64,000 nt of DNA from NCBI RefSeq assembly GCF_900100435.1, contig NZ_FNEX01000004.1, positions 1 through 64,000 on the forward strand, read 5' to 3'. Position numbers and translations under genes: made by a program. The notes under the pieces were generated by a model, which saw only the letters and a program-made list of their open reading frames with translations, was not told the origin of the DNA and made no database searches. Shown here in pieces: positions 45,570 to 55,114 of the stretch (position 1 is the first letter of the stretch; each line of letters opens with the position of its first letter). The stretch comes from Pedobacter sp. ok626 (GTDB taxonomy: Bacteria > Bacteroidota > Bacteroidia > Sphingobacteriales > Sphingobacteriaceae).

Positions 45570-46397
45570 ATGGAAATATTAAAAATGCTTGTGTTGATCT
45601 CGATAACTTTTATTGTTATGAAGATCATCGTTACTATTGAAAGTTATCGTAAAAAAAACTTCGCGCTAAGCACCAAACAGTGGTTGATGTTTTGCTTCGG
45701 TTGGGCTGGTATGCGACCACAATTGTTCGTCCATTATGGACAAAGGCAATTGGAGGGTGGCTGGGAAATGATTGTTTTCGGACTGAAAAGAATCTTCGTT
45801 GGGGTTTTACTCTTATACCTTGCACATCGGCTTATATTTTTAAATGCCAATCCTACGATGGTTTATTGGTTTACCTCCTTGGTTTTATTGGTTGCCTTTA
45901 GTCTGATATTGCATTTTGGTTTGTTGAGTATAAGTGCAGGAATCTTGCGCTTTAAAGGCGTAAATGCTGGTTATCTTTTTAAATCACCTTTAAAATCTCG
46001 CAGCCTCACAGAGTTTTGGAGTAAGCGTTGGAATCTGGCCTTTAGTGAAATGGCTGCAATTGTTATATTTAAACCGCTAAAAAATAAAATTGGTCAGATT
46101 GGAGCAGTATTGGCAGGTTTTGCCTTTTCTGGTATTTTGCATGAACTCGCTTTGAGTCTTCCCGTAAATACTGGCTATGGTTTGCCATTTTTATATTTCC
46201 TGATTCAGGGGGTATTGGTGGTGTTAGAAAAGGCACTTTTAAATCACCAGATCTATATACTGCAACATCGTTTGATTGGAAAAATATGGACGTTGTTTTG
46301 GGTAATCGTACCTGCTCCATTACTTTTTCATGATGCTTTTATTCAGCAAGTGGTATGGCCACTGGCAGGGATTACTCATATCTCAGGGCTTCAATAG
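45570..46397 (+). CDS. Wax-synthase-like membrane-bound O-acyltransferase (MBOAT)
   Basis: 275 residues from ATG 45570 (MEILKMLVLIS). The frame extends upstream but overlaps the previous gene. Multiple membrane helices. The MBOAT_2/wax synthase signature is visible: FWSKRWN at 149-155 and the conserved His191 in SGILHEL (188-193). It would transfer an acyl chain to a hydroxyl in the inner membrane. Last gene of the GbsR operon; its last 26 bases overlap the convergent ABC permease gene. The exact acceptor is unknown. Confidence 0.78.
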   Translation: MEILKMLVLISITFIVMKIIVTIESYRKKNFALSTKQWLMFCFGWAGMRPQLFVHYGQRQLEGGWEMIVFGLKRIFVGVLLLYLAHRLIFLNANPTMVYWFTSLVLLVAFSLILHFGLLSISAGILRFKGVNAGYLFKSPLKSRSLTEFWSKRWNLAFSEMAAIVIFKPLKNKIGQIGAVLAGFAFSGILHELALSLPVNTGYGLPFLYFLIQGVLVVLEKALLNHQIYILQHRLIGKIWTLFWVIVPAPLLFHDAFIQQVVWPLAGITHISGLQ

Positions 46398-47595
46398 GGT
46401 CGAGTTTACTGGCTTTTTGTGCGGGATAGTACCCAAAGAATATTCCTGTAACTCCACACACTAGAAAGGAAATCACGATAGACGATTGCGAAATCAAAAT
46501 GGGCCACTGTAAAAAGTAAGCAATTAAATAGGCGGATGTGATGCCCAATAAAACGCCAAGAATTCCACCGGTAATGCTGATTAAAACAGCTTCAATTAAA
46601 AACTGCATGAGGATGTCTTTTCCACGGGCACCAATAGACATTCTTAAACCAATCTCCCTCGTCCTTTCAGTTACAGAAACATACATGATATTCATAATCC
46701 CAATACCGCCGATCAATAACGAGATTCCTGCAATGGCAGTGAGTAAAACGGTAAGCATACTACTTGTGGCAGTAATAGTCGCGATTAATTGTGCCTGGGT
46801 ACGCACTTGAAAATCATTATCCTGCGAAGGCAGTAACTTGTGACTCTCTCTGATTGAAGCGGTGATTTCAGCAGTTGCAGCATCGCTAGCCGCTTCTGAG
46901 ACTGCAGAAGCATAAATAGATTGCAAATAGGTTGTAGCCGTAATTCTGTTGCGAACTGTGGTAAAAGGTGCCAGAATGATGTCATCCTGATCTTGTCCGA
47001 AATTACTTTGTCCCTTTGGGACTAAGGTCCCAATGACCTGAAAAGGAATACTTTTAAAGCGAATAATCTGACCAATTGGATTACTACCGTCTGTGAAAAG
47101 ATTATCGATTACCGTTTTGCCTAACAAACACACTTTAGCGGATTTTTTAACATCATTATCGGAAAACATGATTCCATCCTGAAGTTCAAGTTGCCTGATA
47201 TGCAGGTAATCTGGAACGATTCCTGTGATACTGGTTGGCCAGTTGTTGGCCCCTTTAATGGCTTGACCACCAGAGGAGACTACGGGTGATAATCCATTTA
47301 TATTGTCGGATCGCAACCTTTTAATGGCTTCAACGTCTTCTAGTTTTAAAGTTTGAATGCTGCTTCCGGCCAGCCTAACGCTTCCTGGCGTGTTGCTTTG
47401 AGGTTGTACGGTAATCATGTTAGAGCCCATACCTGACAAGGAGGACTGAATACTTTGTTTAGAGCCTTGTCCAATGGCCATCATGGCAATAACGGCGGCA
47501 ACGCCGATAATAACCCCTAACATGGTTAAGAAAGCACGTAGTTTATTTCTCCGTAATGCCCGAAAAGCGATCTTTAATAGATTTAAAATGCTCAT
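46372..47595 (-). CDS. MacB-type ABC transporter permease
   Basis: 407 residues. N-terminal membrane helix about 21-41 (FLTMLGVIIGVAAVIAMMAIG), a large periplasmic MacB_PCD domain about 45-265, and three C-terminal helices about 280-400 (FtsX-like, LIGGIGIMNIMYVSVTERTREIGLRMSIGA). The ATPase is encoded by a separate gene upstream, unlike E. coli MacB, which is fused. Part of a four-gene tripartite efflux operon read on the minus strand: TolC-type, adaptor, ATPase, permease. It could export a peptide, lipid or drug; the substrate is not known. Confidence 0.9.
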   Translation of the reverse strand: MSILNLLKIAFRALRRNKLRAFLTMLGVIIGVAAVIAMMAIGQGSKQSIQSSLSGMGSNMITVQPQSNTPGSVRLAGSSIQTLKLEDVEAIKRLRSDNINGLSPVVSSGGQAIKGANNWPTSITGIVPDYLHIRQLELQDGIMFSDNDVKKSAKVCLLGKTVIDNLFTDGSNPIGQIIRFKSIPFQVIGTLVPKGQSNFGQDQDDIILAPFTTVRNRITATTYLQSIYASAVSEAASDAATAEITASIRESHKLLPSQDNDFQVRTQAQLIATITATSSMLTVLLTAIAGISLLIGGIGIMNIMYVSVTERTREIGLRMSIGARGKDILMQFLIEAVLISITGGILGVLLGITSAYLIAYFLQWPILISQSSIVISFLVCGVTGIFFGYYPAQKASKLDPIEALRYE

Positions 47596-47604
47596 CTCTT
47601 CTAT

Positions 47605-48351
47605 TTAATAGTCATCCGATGTGGGTAATGAAGCCAGGGCTTCTTTCGCCGAACGGGGATTTTCATTGATACTGTCTTTTTGTAGCTTGCCATCCTTTAA
47701 CATAATCGTTCTACTGCTAAAAGCAGCGATATCTGGCTCGTGGGTCACAAAAACAATGGTTTTACCTTGCGCATTCAAATCTTGCATTAAGGCCATAATC
47801 TCATACGAGGTTCTGGTATCCAAATTTCCCGTAGCCTCATCAGCGAGAATCATGACTGGTTCATTGACCAATGCCCTGGCAATGGCTACGCGTTGTTGCT
47901 GTCCACCCGAAAGCTGACTAGGAGTGTGATCAAATCGATCACTCAGTTTTACAGCTTCAAGCGCTTTGATAGCCCTCTCTTTACGTTCATCGGCAGTGAT
48001 TTCCTTATTGTAAAAGAGGGGTAGCTCCACATTCTCCAGTGCATTTGTCCGAGGTAATAAATTGTAGGACTGGAATACAAAGCCAATCTTTTTATTTCTC
48101 AGTCCAGCCAGTTCATCACGATCTAAACCTTTAATGTCAATCCCATCTAAAAAGTAACTTCCCTCAGTTGGTTTATCCAGACAGCCTAAAATATTTAGGA
48201 GTGTGGTTTTACCAGATCCGCTGCTCCCCATAATGGTTACAAATTCGCCGGCGTTGATTTCAAAAGAGAGCCCTTTTAAAGCCCTCACGGTCATCTCACC
48301 CATAACGAATTCTCGTTTTAACTCATGTAATTCCAGTATCTTGTTTGCCAT
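47605..48351 (-). CDS. ABC transporter ATP-binding protein (MacB/LolD type)
   Basis: 248 residues. Walker A GSSGSGKT near 42-49, Q-loop FVFQSYNLLPR, signature LSGGQQQRVA, Walker B VMILADEATGNLD, H-loop VTHEPD. The sequence is of the LolD/MacB group that pairs with FtsX-like permeases. Its start overlaps the stop of the adaptor by one base (TAATG), showing translational coupling, and 9 bases separate it from the permease. Confidence 0.93.
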   Translation of the reverse strand: MANKILELHELKREFVMGEMTVRALKGLSFEINAGEFVTIMGSSGSGKTTLLNILGCLDKPTEGSYFLDGIDIKGLDRDELAGLRNKKIGFVFQSYNLLPRTNALENVELPLFYNKEITADERKERAIKALEAVKLSDRFDHTPSQLSGGQQQRVAIARALVNEPVMILADEATGNLDTRTSYEIMALMQDLNAQGKTIVFVTHEPDIAAFSSRTIMLKDGKLQKDSINENPRSAKEALASLPTSDDY

Positions 48352-49550
48352 TATCGTGGTCTGTTACTATTTCCTGAGCGTCGTGCCGGCATAAATGGAC
48401 TGGAAGCTGCGGCACCAGTACCACTACTAGCACCTTTTACCTTACTGCCAACAACGACTACATCATCTTTTGTTATTCCACTTAAAATTTCTACCTGGGT
48501 ATTGTTATTGATCCCCATTTGGATTTTCTTTTGTTCCAGCTTATTTTCACCCATTTTGAGCCATACGTACCCTTCGTCAGCTGCACTTGGCTTTCTGGCT
48601 TTATTGGCCCATATCAGTTGATAGTTTTTTAGGGTTGTGTCTGGCATAAACTTAATTGCCTTTGCAGGAATCAGCAAAGCATTGTTTACCTCTTTAGCGA
48701 AAATGGTAATGTTGGCCGTCATACCCGGTTTTAACTTTTGATCACTATTGTCTGTTTTTATAATCGTCGTGTAGGTAACTACATTGGACGCAATGCTTGG
48801 TCTTAACCGTATTTCCTGTATGTCTCCTTTAAATGTATCGTCCAAAAAAGCATCTACGGTAAAAGTAGCTCGCTCCCCGATCTTAAGATCGCCCACATCG
48901 GCTTCATCAACGGCAGCTTCGACTTGCATTTTTGTTAAATCTTTAGCGATACTGAATAGAGTTGGGGTATTAAAACTTGCTGCAACAGTTTGTCCCTCGC
49001 TGATGCTTCTGGCTAATACAGTTCCATCAATGGGCGAGTAAATACTGGCTAAAGAAAGATTTTTTTGAGCGGAGACTAGTTGCGCTTTGATGCTGTTTGC
49101 ATTGGCGATAGATGAATTATAGGTATAGAGGGCATTGTCGTAATCGGCTTTGCTAATGGCACCCAGTTTATATAGCTCGCTCTGTCTGTGGAAATTCCCT
49201 TTTTGAAAAATAATTAAACTTTGAGCATTGGCCAGGCTACCTTTAAATTGATCCACTGAGGCTTGAAACAACGTTTTGTCCAGCTCTGCCAGCAGTTGCC
49301 CTTTTTTAACTTTAGAATTGAAATCGACATAGATTTTTGAAATGTTACCAGATACCTGTGAACCTACCATTACCGTATCCATCGGCTCGACCCTTCCAGT
49401 AGCGGTTACATTTTCTGAAATATAACCTATCGTAGGTTTCTCTGTGTCCAGTATAACCACTTGTTCTTTTTTACGGATGCCGAAGTACCAAATGGCAAAG
49501 CCAAGTACAAGTACGCCTAAAATAATAAATATGGTTTTCTTGTTTTTCAT
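48351..49550 (-). CDS. Periplasmic adaptor subunit of a tripartite efflux pump (MacA/HlyD type)
   Basis: 399 residues. N-terminal membrane anchor about 7-25 (IFIILGVLVLGFAIWYFGI), biotinyl-lipoyl half-motifs flanking a helical hairpin of about 60 residues (FKGSLANAQSLIIFQKG...), beta-barrel domain and a C-terminal region. The end is Ser/Pro/Arg-rich (ASSPFMPARRSGNSNRPR). It links the ATPase/permease in the inner membrane to the TolC-type channel, whose gene lies 4 bases upstream in the operon. Confidence 0.92.
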   Translation of the reverse strand: MKNKKTIFIILGVLVLGFAIWYFGIRKKEQVVILDTEKPTIGYISENVTATGRVEPMDTVMVGSQVSGNISKIYVDFNSKVKKGQLLAELDKTLFQASVDQFKGSLANAQSLIIFQKGNFHRQSELYKLGAISKADYDNALYTYNSSIANANSIKAQLVSAQKNLSLASIYSPIDGTVLARSISEGQTVAASFNTPTLFSIAKDLTKMQVEAAVDEADVGDLKIGERATFTVDAFLDDTFKGDIQEIRLRPSIASNVVTYTTIIKTDNSDQKLKPGMTANITIFAKEVNNALLIPAKAIKFMPDTTLKNYQLIWANKARKPSAADEGYVWLKMGENKLEQKKIQMGINNNTQVEILSGITKDDVVVVGSKVKGASSGTGAAASSPFMPARRSGNSNRPR

Positions 49551-49554
49551 TTGT

Positions 49555-50871
49555 TTATTCAGTAATTGGGACGCCTGTATAAAAATCGTAGATCTTGGTA
49601 TTTAAGTTGGCCGTGTATTTTGCTTGTATATAGGCCTGGAGGGCCTGAATGTATAGGTTCTTTTGTTGTAGGTATTCGACCATATTGTTGACGCCTAACT
49701 TGAGTTGTGCTTCGGCAATTCTTAAAGCTTCGCTGGTATAGTTGAGTTGTTCTTTTGCAGCTGCGTATTGACTGTTGGCATTCTGAACGTTTAAATAGGC
49801 TGTTTCTACGGCTTGGGTTAAAATTGTTTTGGTATTCAGCAAGGATAGCTTGGCCTGTAGAATTTCGATATTGGCTTTGGCGACATTGGTCCGGGTTACT
49901 TTCCGGTCAAAAATTGGGATCGCCAGGGTTAAGCCTAGTCCCTGATTAAAACTGCTGTTGAGTTGATTTGGGTAGGAGCCAAAACTGTTGCTATTGTAGC
50001 CCGAGGAAATGGAGCCGCCCAGGCTTAAAAGTGGTCGGATTGAAGCTTTTGCCTTTTCCATTTCATTGGTTTGCAATTGTACGTTGAGGAGTTCGCTTTT
50101 AACTTCTGGTCGGGTTTGTAAAGCCTGGTCTTGTGCTGAGTTTAAATCCATCAATGGCTTAGTTATTTTAACGGTATCTGTTGTTGCGACTTCAAAGGGG
50201 ATTCGGGTAGGCAGCTGTAGCAACTGCTTTAATGTAAGTATGTTTTGTTGGAGTTGATTTTGTGCAGTAATCAGCGTATAATTATCATTTGCCATGGTGG
50301 CTTGAAGCTGCAAGAGTGCGTTTTTCGCAATGGTACCTATTTTAAATTCCTGTTGGGCCTGGTTGACTTGCGCTTGACTAGTGCTCAGGAGATCCTTCAG
50401 GTAGGTAATGTTGTCTCTGGTTAATAAAATATTTAAGTAGGCTTGGGTAAGCTGAATAGTCATGTCGTTCTCTGCGGAGACAATGGAGAGATTGGCAATT
50501 TGCTGACTAAAGTTCTTCGACTTGATGTCGTTGTTAAGATAACCTCCATTGAAAAGGGTAAGTCCAGAATTGACTCCATATCCACTGGAGCTTTGCGTGC
50601 CCGATTTATAATGTGTCGCGTCTTGTGTTACGCTACCAGTTAAATTTGGGTATTTAGCCGCTTTAGCGGCGATTAGATCCTGTTCGGCAGATTTAGAGCT
50701 AAGTTTTAAGCTGTTAACTGTATAATTGTTCTCCTTTGCGTAAAGGATACATTCGCTGAGGTTCCAGACTTTGGGCAAGGCATTATATAAGGAGTCTTGT
50801 GCCAGTAGGTTTTGTGCATTGAAAATTGCTGCAAGAATGAAAAGCAACGTCTTAATTTTTAATCGCGACAT
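49555..50871 (-). CDS. TolC-family outer membrane efflux protein
   Basis: 438 residues. Signal peptide about 1-24 (NAQNLLAQ), then two tandem OEP repeats with the coiled-coil hairpins of the TolC channel (about 40-235 and 240-430). Repeated conserved pieces: LSSKSAEQDLIAAKAAKYPNLTG and MEKAKASIRPLLSLGGS. First gene of the efflux operon; the promoter should lie in the 178-base gap to the AHSA1 gene, where I saw no convincing -7 element on the minus strand. Confidence 0.91.
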   Translation of the reverse strand: MSRLKIKTLLFILAAIFNAQNLLAQDSLYNALPKVWNLSECILYAKENNYTVNSLKLSSKSAEQDLIAAKAAKYPNLTGSVTQDATHYKSGTQSSSGYGVNSGLTLFNGGYLNNDIKSKNFSQQIANLSIVSAENDMTIQLTQAYLNILLTRDNITYLKDLLSTSQAQVNQAQQEFKIGTIAKNALLQLQATMANDNYTLITAQNQLQQNILTLKQLLQLPTRIPFEVATTDTVKITKPLMDLNSAQDQALQTRPEVKSELLNVQLQTNEMEKAKASIRPLLSLGGSISSGYNSNSFGSYPNQLNSSFNQGLGLTLAIPIFDRKVTRTNVAKANIEILQAKLSLLNTKTILTQAVETAYLNVQNANSQYAAAKEQLNYTSEALRIAEAQLKLGVNNMVEYLQQKNLYIQALQAYIQAKYTANLNTKIYDFYTGVPITE

Positions 50872-51049
50872 AACGGGTGTTTAGGTCCTAAAGCATTAAC
50901 CAAATCGAAACAGAATTGTTTGTATCTTCTCTGAATACTTTATTGTCGTAATCGACCCTAGATAATGTCATTATTGCCCGCCTTTGTTTAGAAAAAGCGC
51001 TGGTATATTTACATTATTAAAATGAAACTGATAAATAATATTTAGACAG

Positions 51050-51478
51050 ATGGAAACAGCAAAGAAAACGACAATTACAGTAAGTGCTACAATAAATGCT
51101 CCAGTAGCAAAGGTTTGGGATATTTGGACAAACCCAGAACAGATTAAACAATGGACTTTTGCATCGGATGATTGGCATGCTCCCTACGCAGATAATGACC
51201 TACGTGTTGACGGGACCTTTAAAACGACTATGGCAGCAAAAGATGGAAGTTTTAGCTTTGATTTTGCTGGCGTTTATACGGAAGTTGAAAATCATAAGCT
51301 CATTAAATATGTATTGGGCGATGGAAGAGAAGTGAAAATCACATTTACTGAAGAGGGAAATATGACTAAAGTGCATGAGACTTTTGATCCTGAAACTCAG
51401 AATTCCATAGAAATGCAACAGAGTGGATGGCAATCTATTCTTGATAATTTTAAAAAATACGTGGAAGAAAAAAAATGA
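51050..51478 (+). CDS. AHSA1/SRPBCC-domain protein
   Basis: 142 residues of one START/Bet-v1-like fold: VSATINAPVAKVWDIWTNPEQIKQW and the final segment GWQSILDNFKKYVEEKK are characteristic of the AHSA1 family (Activator of Hsp90 ATPase 1-like). The role is a small ligand-binding or stress-related protein; the ligand is unknown. Followed by a clear terminator. Alone, with no operon partner. Confidence 0.88.
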   Translation: METAKKTTITVSATINAPVAKVWDIWTNPEQIKQWTFASDDWHAPYADNDLRVDGTFKTTMAAKDGSFSFDFAGVYTEVENHKLIKYVLGDGREVKITFTEEGNMTKVHETFDPETQNSIEMQQSGWQSILDNFKKYVEEKK

Positions 51479-51498
51479 TTCTTTTCTAAATCAACCGG

Positions 51499-51527
51499 GA
51501 GCAGATTTATTTATCTGCTCTTTCTTT
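51499..51527 (+). terminator. Terminator after the AHSA1 gene
   Basis: GAGCAGAT (51499-51506) pairs with ATCTGCTC (51513-51520) around TTATTT, followed by a T-rich run (TTTCTTT). Confidence 0.85.
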
Positions 51528-51534
51528 ATTTTTA

Positions 51535-51565
51535 TTTGTAATAAATCTAAATAGCTATATATTTG
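51535..51565 (+). promoter_or_regulatory. Promoter of the siderophore receptor gene
   Basis: TTTG (51535-51538), 19 bases, TATATTTG (51558-51565): an exact match to the Bacteroidota -33/-7 consensus, 17 bases before the ATG (51583). The -33 box directly follows the terminator of the AHSA1 gene. Confidence 0.75.
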
Positions 51566-51582
51566 CCTGAAATATATAGCAT

Positions 51583-53937
51583 ATGCCGTTTAGAGATCTA
51601 CGATTTTTTATTATAATATTATTGATGTTTCTACCATGGAGCCTTTTTGCTCAAAATGGTAACGGAATTATAAATGGGATAGTGACCGATTCCCTAAAGC
51701 ACACCATTGCTTTTTCTAATGTTCAGATTAGAAAATTGAATATTAAAACCACATCTGATAAAAATGGCAGGTTTTTATTAAAAGGAATTCCGGCGGGTAA
51801 TCACTTAGTATCTATTTCTATTACAGGATACAATAAGCTACAGCAGGAGGTATCTGTATCAGCTGGTGACACGACTTATATGGATGTGGTATTAAAAGAT
51901 CAAAGTTCAGCTTTATCAGAAGTAATTGTTTCTGCAAGTAGAAGAGCAGAGTCTTTAGCCCAAACACCGTCTTCAGTGACTATCCTTACGGCAAAAGAGA
52001 TCAATACCCAATCTATTATCAGTCCTAATCTTGCCAATATCTTGTCATACAGTGTTCCGGGACTGGGGACATCAACCAACCAAACTGGTAATTCGGGGCA
52101 AACGCTAAGGGGGAGAAACGTGCTTGTGCTTATTGATGGGATTCCTCAATCTACTCCGCTTAGGGCAGGGGGAAGAGATATTCGTAGTATTGATCCCTCA
52201 GTGATCGAACGTGTGGAGGTGATAAAAGGTGCTACGGCGATATATGGAAATGGCGCTGAAGGTGGATTGATTAATTACATCACAAAGAAAGCAAACACGG
52301 GAAAGGAGTTTGGTGGCTATTCGCAAATTGGAATGACTGGTAATACGAAAGGTGATAGTACCATTGGCTATCGTGTAGTTCAACAATTCTATGGTAGGGC
52401 TAAAAAGTTCGACTATATTGTAAGTGGAATGTATGAAAAAACGGGTGTATACAGAGATGCCGAAGGATTGGTGATTTCACCGGAATATGGGCTTGGAGAG
52501 ACTAAATCTTATAACGGATTTGTTAAGCTTGGTTATGACATTACGGCTAAGCAAAGATTAGATCTGATGTACAATTATTTTAGTTCCCGTCAGGATTCCA
52601 GATATATCACTAAAACAGGTGTGTATGGTCAATCCCCTGCAATTGGTGTTTATGGGGAAAGAGTAGGGGTAGATGAGGGAACGCGTTTTAATCACAATTC
52701 AAATCTTCAATACAGTAATCGGGAGATTTTTGGAAATACTGATTTGACCGCTAATGTGTACTTTCAGGATTTTTATACGATTTATTCAAATTCAGCTTCG
52801 TTTTATGGAAGTGGTCAATCGGCCATTACATCTACTAAAAAAGGAGCTCGGTTAAATTTAAACACCCCATTCAGATTAACACCTCAGGTGCCAATGCACG
52901 TAACCTATGGATTAGACTTGATGAACGATAAAACGGCCCAAAACCTGGTTGATGGTAGGGTATGGGTGCCAAAAATGAATATGGTTAATTTTGCACCTTA
53001 TTTGCAAGCTACAGCCAATTTATTTAGTGATTTAACTATTAAAGCTGGATTAAGGAGAGAAAATATCAATATTGATGTGGATGATTTTAAAACATTGGCT
53101 ACGGGTGCAGACGGCAAAGGTAGTATTGATGTAAAGGGAGGGAAATTAAACTATAATGCTTTTGTATTTAATGCTGGTGCGAGGTATTCTAAATTCAAAT
53201 TGTTTAACCCTTTTATCAGCTATGCACAGTCTTTTTCTGTGTTTGAACTTGGAAGGGTGTTGAGAGCCGCTAAAAGTAATACGCTATCTCAATTGGAAAC
53301 GAAGCCAATTATTGTAAATAATTACGAGGCAGGTTTTAGTAGTACATTGGGTAACTTAAATTTTAGTGCAGCGTATTATTATAGCACTTCAAAGTTGGGC
53401 GCCAACCTTTTGGAAGTGAATGGAACTTATATTTCACAAAGAATTCCTGAACGTGTGGAAGGATTTGAAATTCAGGTCGACTATCAGCTCATTCCATCTT
53501 TAGCCATAGGCGGTAACTACGCCGAGGTTGGTGGTAAGGGGGATGTAGATAACGACGGGAGATTTAATAGTCCCTTAGATGTTTACTTAAATACTACGCG
53601 TATATCGCCTTCGAAGGCCACTGTTTATGCGAAGTATTCAGGGATTAAGAATTTGTTTCTAGATTTGAACTGGATGCGCATAGGTGATAGGGAGCGTTTC
53701 CCGGTTAATCCTAAGACTGGTAAATATTTAATTGGTGAAGGACCGGTAAAAGCCTATGATTTGTTTAATTTTGCGGCTTCTTACCAAATTATGAAACCAT
53801 TAAAGGTTAACCTTGGTGTTGAAAACGTGCTTAACAAAACCTATTATCCTAGCATTTCCCAGTTTTACGGAAGTGATATCAATTATGTTAGGGGAAATGG
53901 CCGCAGATTTAATCTGTCGCTTGGTTATGCCTTTTAA
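51583..53937 (+). CDS. TonB-dependent siderophore receptor
   Basis: 784 residues. Signal peptide 1-24, N-terminal carboxypeptidase-regulatory-like domain about 28-112 (GIINGIVTDSLKHTIAFSNVQI), plug about 115-235 with LRGRNVLVLIDGIPQSTPL and VIKGATAIYGNGAEGGLINYITKK, then the barrel ending in Phe (GYAF). The opening of the plug and the 'GNGAEGGLINYITKK' type of motif place it with FhuA/FptA-like siderophore receptors, not SusC (no SusD). The PepSY gene 5 bases downstream supports iron uptake. The nature of the siderophore is not known. Confidence 0.9.
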   Translation: MPFRDLRFFIIILLMFLPWSLFAQNGNGIINGIVTDSLKHTIAFSNVQIRKLNIKTTSDKNGRFLLKGIPAGNHLVSISITGYNKLQQEVSVSAGDTTYMDVVLKDQSSALSEVIVSASRRAESLAQTPSSVTILTAKEINTQSIISPNLANILSYSVPGLGTSTNQTGNSGQTLRGRNVLVLIDGIPQSTPLRAGGRDIRSIDPSVIERVEVIKGATAIYGNGAEGGLINYITKKANTGKEFGGYSQIGMTGNTKGDSTIGYRVVQQFYGRAKKFDYIVSGMYEKTGVYRDAEGLVISPEYGLGETKSYNGFVKLGYDITAKQRLDLMYNYFSSRQDSRYITKTGVYGQSPAIGVYGERVGVDEGTRFNHNSNLQYSNREIFGNTDLTANVYFQDFYTIYSNSASFYGSGQSAITSTKKGARLNLNTPFRLTPQVPMHVTYGLDLMNDKTAQNLVDGRVWVPKMNMVNFAPYLQATANLFSDLTIKAGLRRENINIDVDDFKTLATGADGKGSIDVKGGKLNYNAFVFNAGARYSKFKLFNPFISYAQSFSVFELGRVLRAAKSNTLSQLETKPIIVNNYEAGFSSTLGNLNFSAAYYYSTSKLGANLLEVNGTYISQRIPERVEGFEIQVDYQLIPSLAIGGNYAEVGGKGDVDNDGRFNSPLDVYLNTTRISPSKATVYAKYSGIKNLFLDLNWMRIGDRERFPVNPKTGKYLIGEGPVKAYDLFNFAASYQIMKPLKVNLGVENVLNKTYYPSISQFYGSDINYVRGNGRRFNLSLGYAF

Positions 53938-53942
53938 TTGAG

Positions 53943-55055
53943 ATGACCAAAAGATTTAAGAAAAGTATAAGATTAATACATTTATGGTTGGGCTTAGGCA
54001 CCGGCCTTATTGTATTTATCATTGGAATTACAGGCTGTCTATATGTTTTTGAAGAGGAGATCAGAGCGCTTACTCAAAAGGACCGTTTGTATGTTCCGGT
54101 TCAAAATAAACCATTCCTGGGGCTAGAGAAGATCATCAGGACTTTTGAACAGGTGGCCCCTGATGAAAAAATAACGGTTATAAGAATTAAAGAAAAGCAG
54201 CCGAATGCGACTGTACAACTTTCTGTAAAAAAGGACAAAGCTTACTACTTTAATCCATATGATGGAAGCCTTGTTTACAAAGGAGGAGCTGATTGGCTAT
54301 CTACTGTTGAGGAGATTCACACTTCATTACTTATGGGGGAAACGGGTAAATTCATTCAACGTTGGTCGGTCGTAGTTTTTGTAATCATGTTAATTACTGG
54401 TTTGGTGCTCTGGTTTCCTCGTCAGATAAGATTGTTAAAACAAGCCCTTACAGTTAAATGGAAGGGATCTTTTAAAAGGGTTAATTATGATTTGCATAAT
54501 GTGTTGGGTTTTTACGCTTCGGGAGTTTTACTGATTATTGCTTTAACAGGTTTGTTTTTCGCCTTTAAAGAGGTTAAAACGGCTGCAGCATTTTTAACTG
54601 GAACAAAGCTTAAAGATGGGGAAAAGCAAACGTTAGTTAAGTCTGACGTAATCGATTCGCTCCCTGTCCGCTATGATAAGCTGTACCAGGATCTTTCCAT
54701 TAAATATCCGGGGGCAGAAGCAACGAGTATATCCATTCGTAAAAATGGTGAACTTCGTTTAAGGATGATATATCCATATAAATGGGCTCGTAATCAGAAT
54801 ACTTTTTATTTTGACAGTGCAACGGGTTCACTATCTAAAGCTAAATTGTTTAAGAATTTTAATCGGGCAGACTTAGTTGAAGCTACTAATTATGATTTGC
54901 ATACAGGTCGGTTATTTGGGCTTTTTGGTAAGATTGTAGCATGTATTGCTAGTCTGATTGCCGCCAGTCTTCCTGTTACAGGGCTGATAATTTGGCTTAA
55001 AAAGAAGAAAAATAACCGTTCTTTTCGGAGTCTGGCATCTGTTACTGAAGGGTAA
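53943..55055 (+). CDS. PepSY-associated membrane protein
   Basis: 370 residues. Membrane helices at about 14-34, 138-160, 188-210 and 328-350. PepSY-type region between the first and second helix (about 70-125) with YYFNPYDGSLVYKG, and His residues in conserved helix positions (IHLWLGLGTG at the start, EEIHTSLLMG, DLHNVLGFYAS, NYDLHTGRLFG) that could bind heme. Members encoded beside siderophore receptors are thought to reduce or release iron from siderophore. Read with the receptor gene, 5 bases apart. Alternative: a sulfite-reductase-membrane-like electron protein. Confidence 0.87.
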   Translation: MTKRFKKSIRLIHLWLGLGTGLIVFIIGITGCLYVFEEEIRALTQKDRLYVPVQNKPFLGLEKIIRTFEQVAPDEKITVIRIKEKQPNATVQLSVKKDKAYYFNPYDGSLVYKGGADWLSTVEEIHTSLLMGETGKFIQRWSVVVFVIMLITGLVLWFPRQIRLLKQALTVKWKGSFKRVNYDLHNVLGFYASGVLLIIALTGLFFAFKEVKTAAAFLTGTKLKDGEKQTLVKSDVIDSLPVRYDKLYQDLSIKYPGAEATSISIRKNGELRLRMIYPYKWARNQNTFYFDSATGSLSKAKLFKNFNRADLVEATNYDLHTGRLFGLFGKIVACIASLIAASLPVTGLIIWLKKKKNNRSFRSLASVTEG

Positions 55056-55114
55056 CAGCGCCTGGGTCTCCTCTAAGAAGGTAATTTTTTTGTGTAAAGC
55101 AAGTATGTTGGCTT

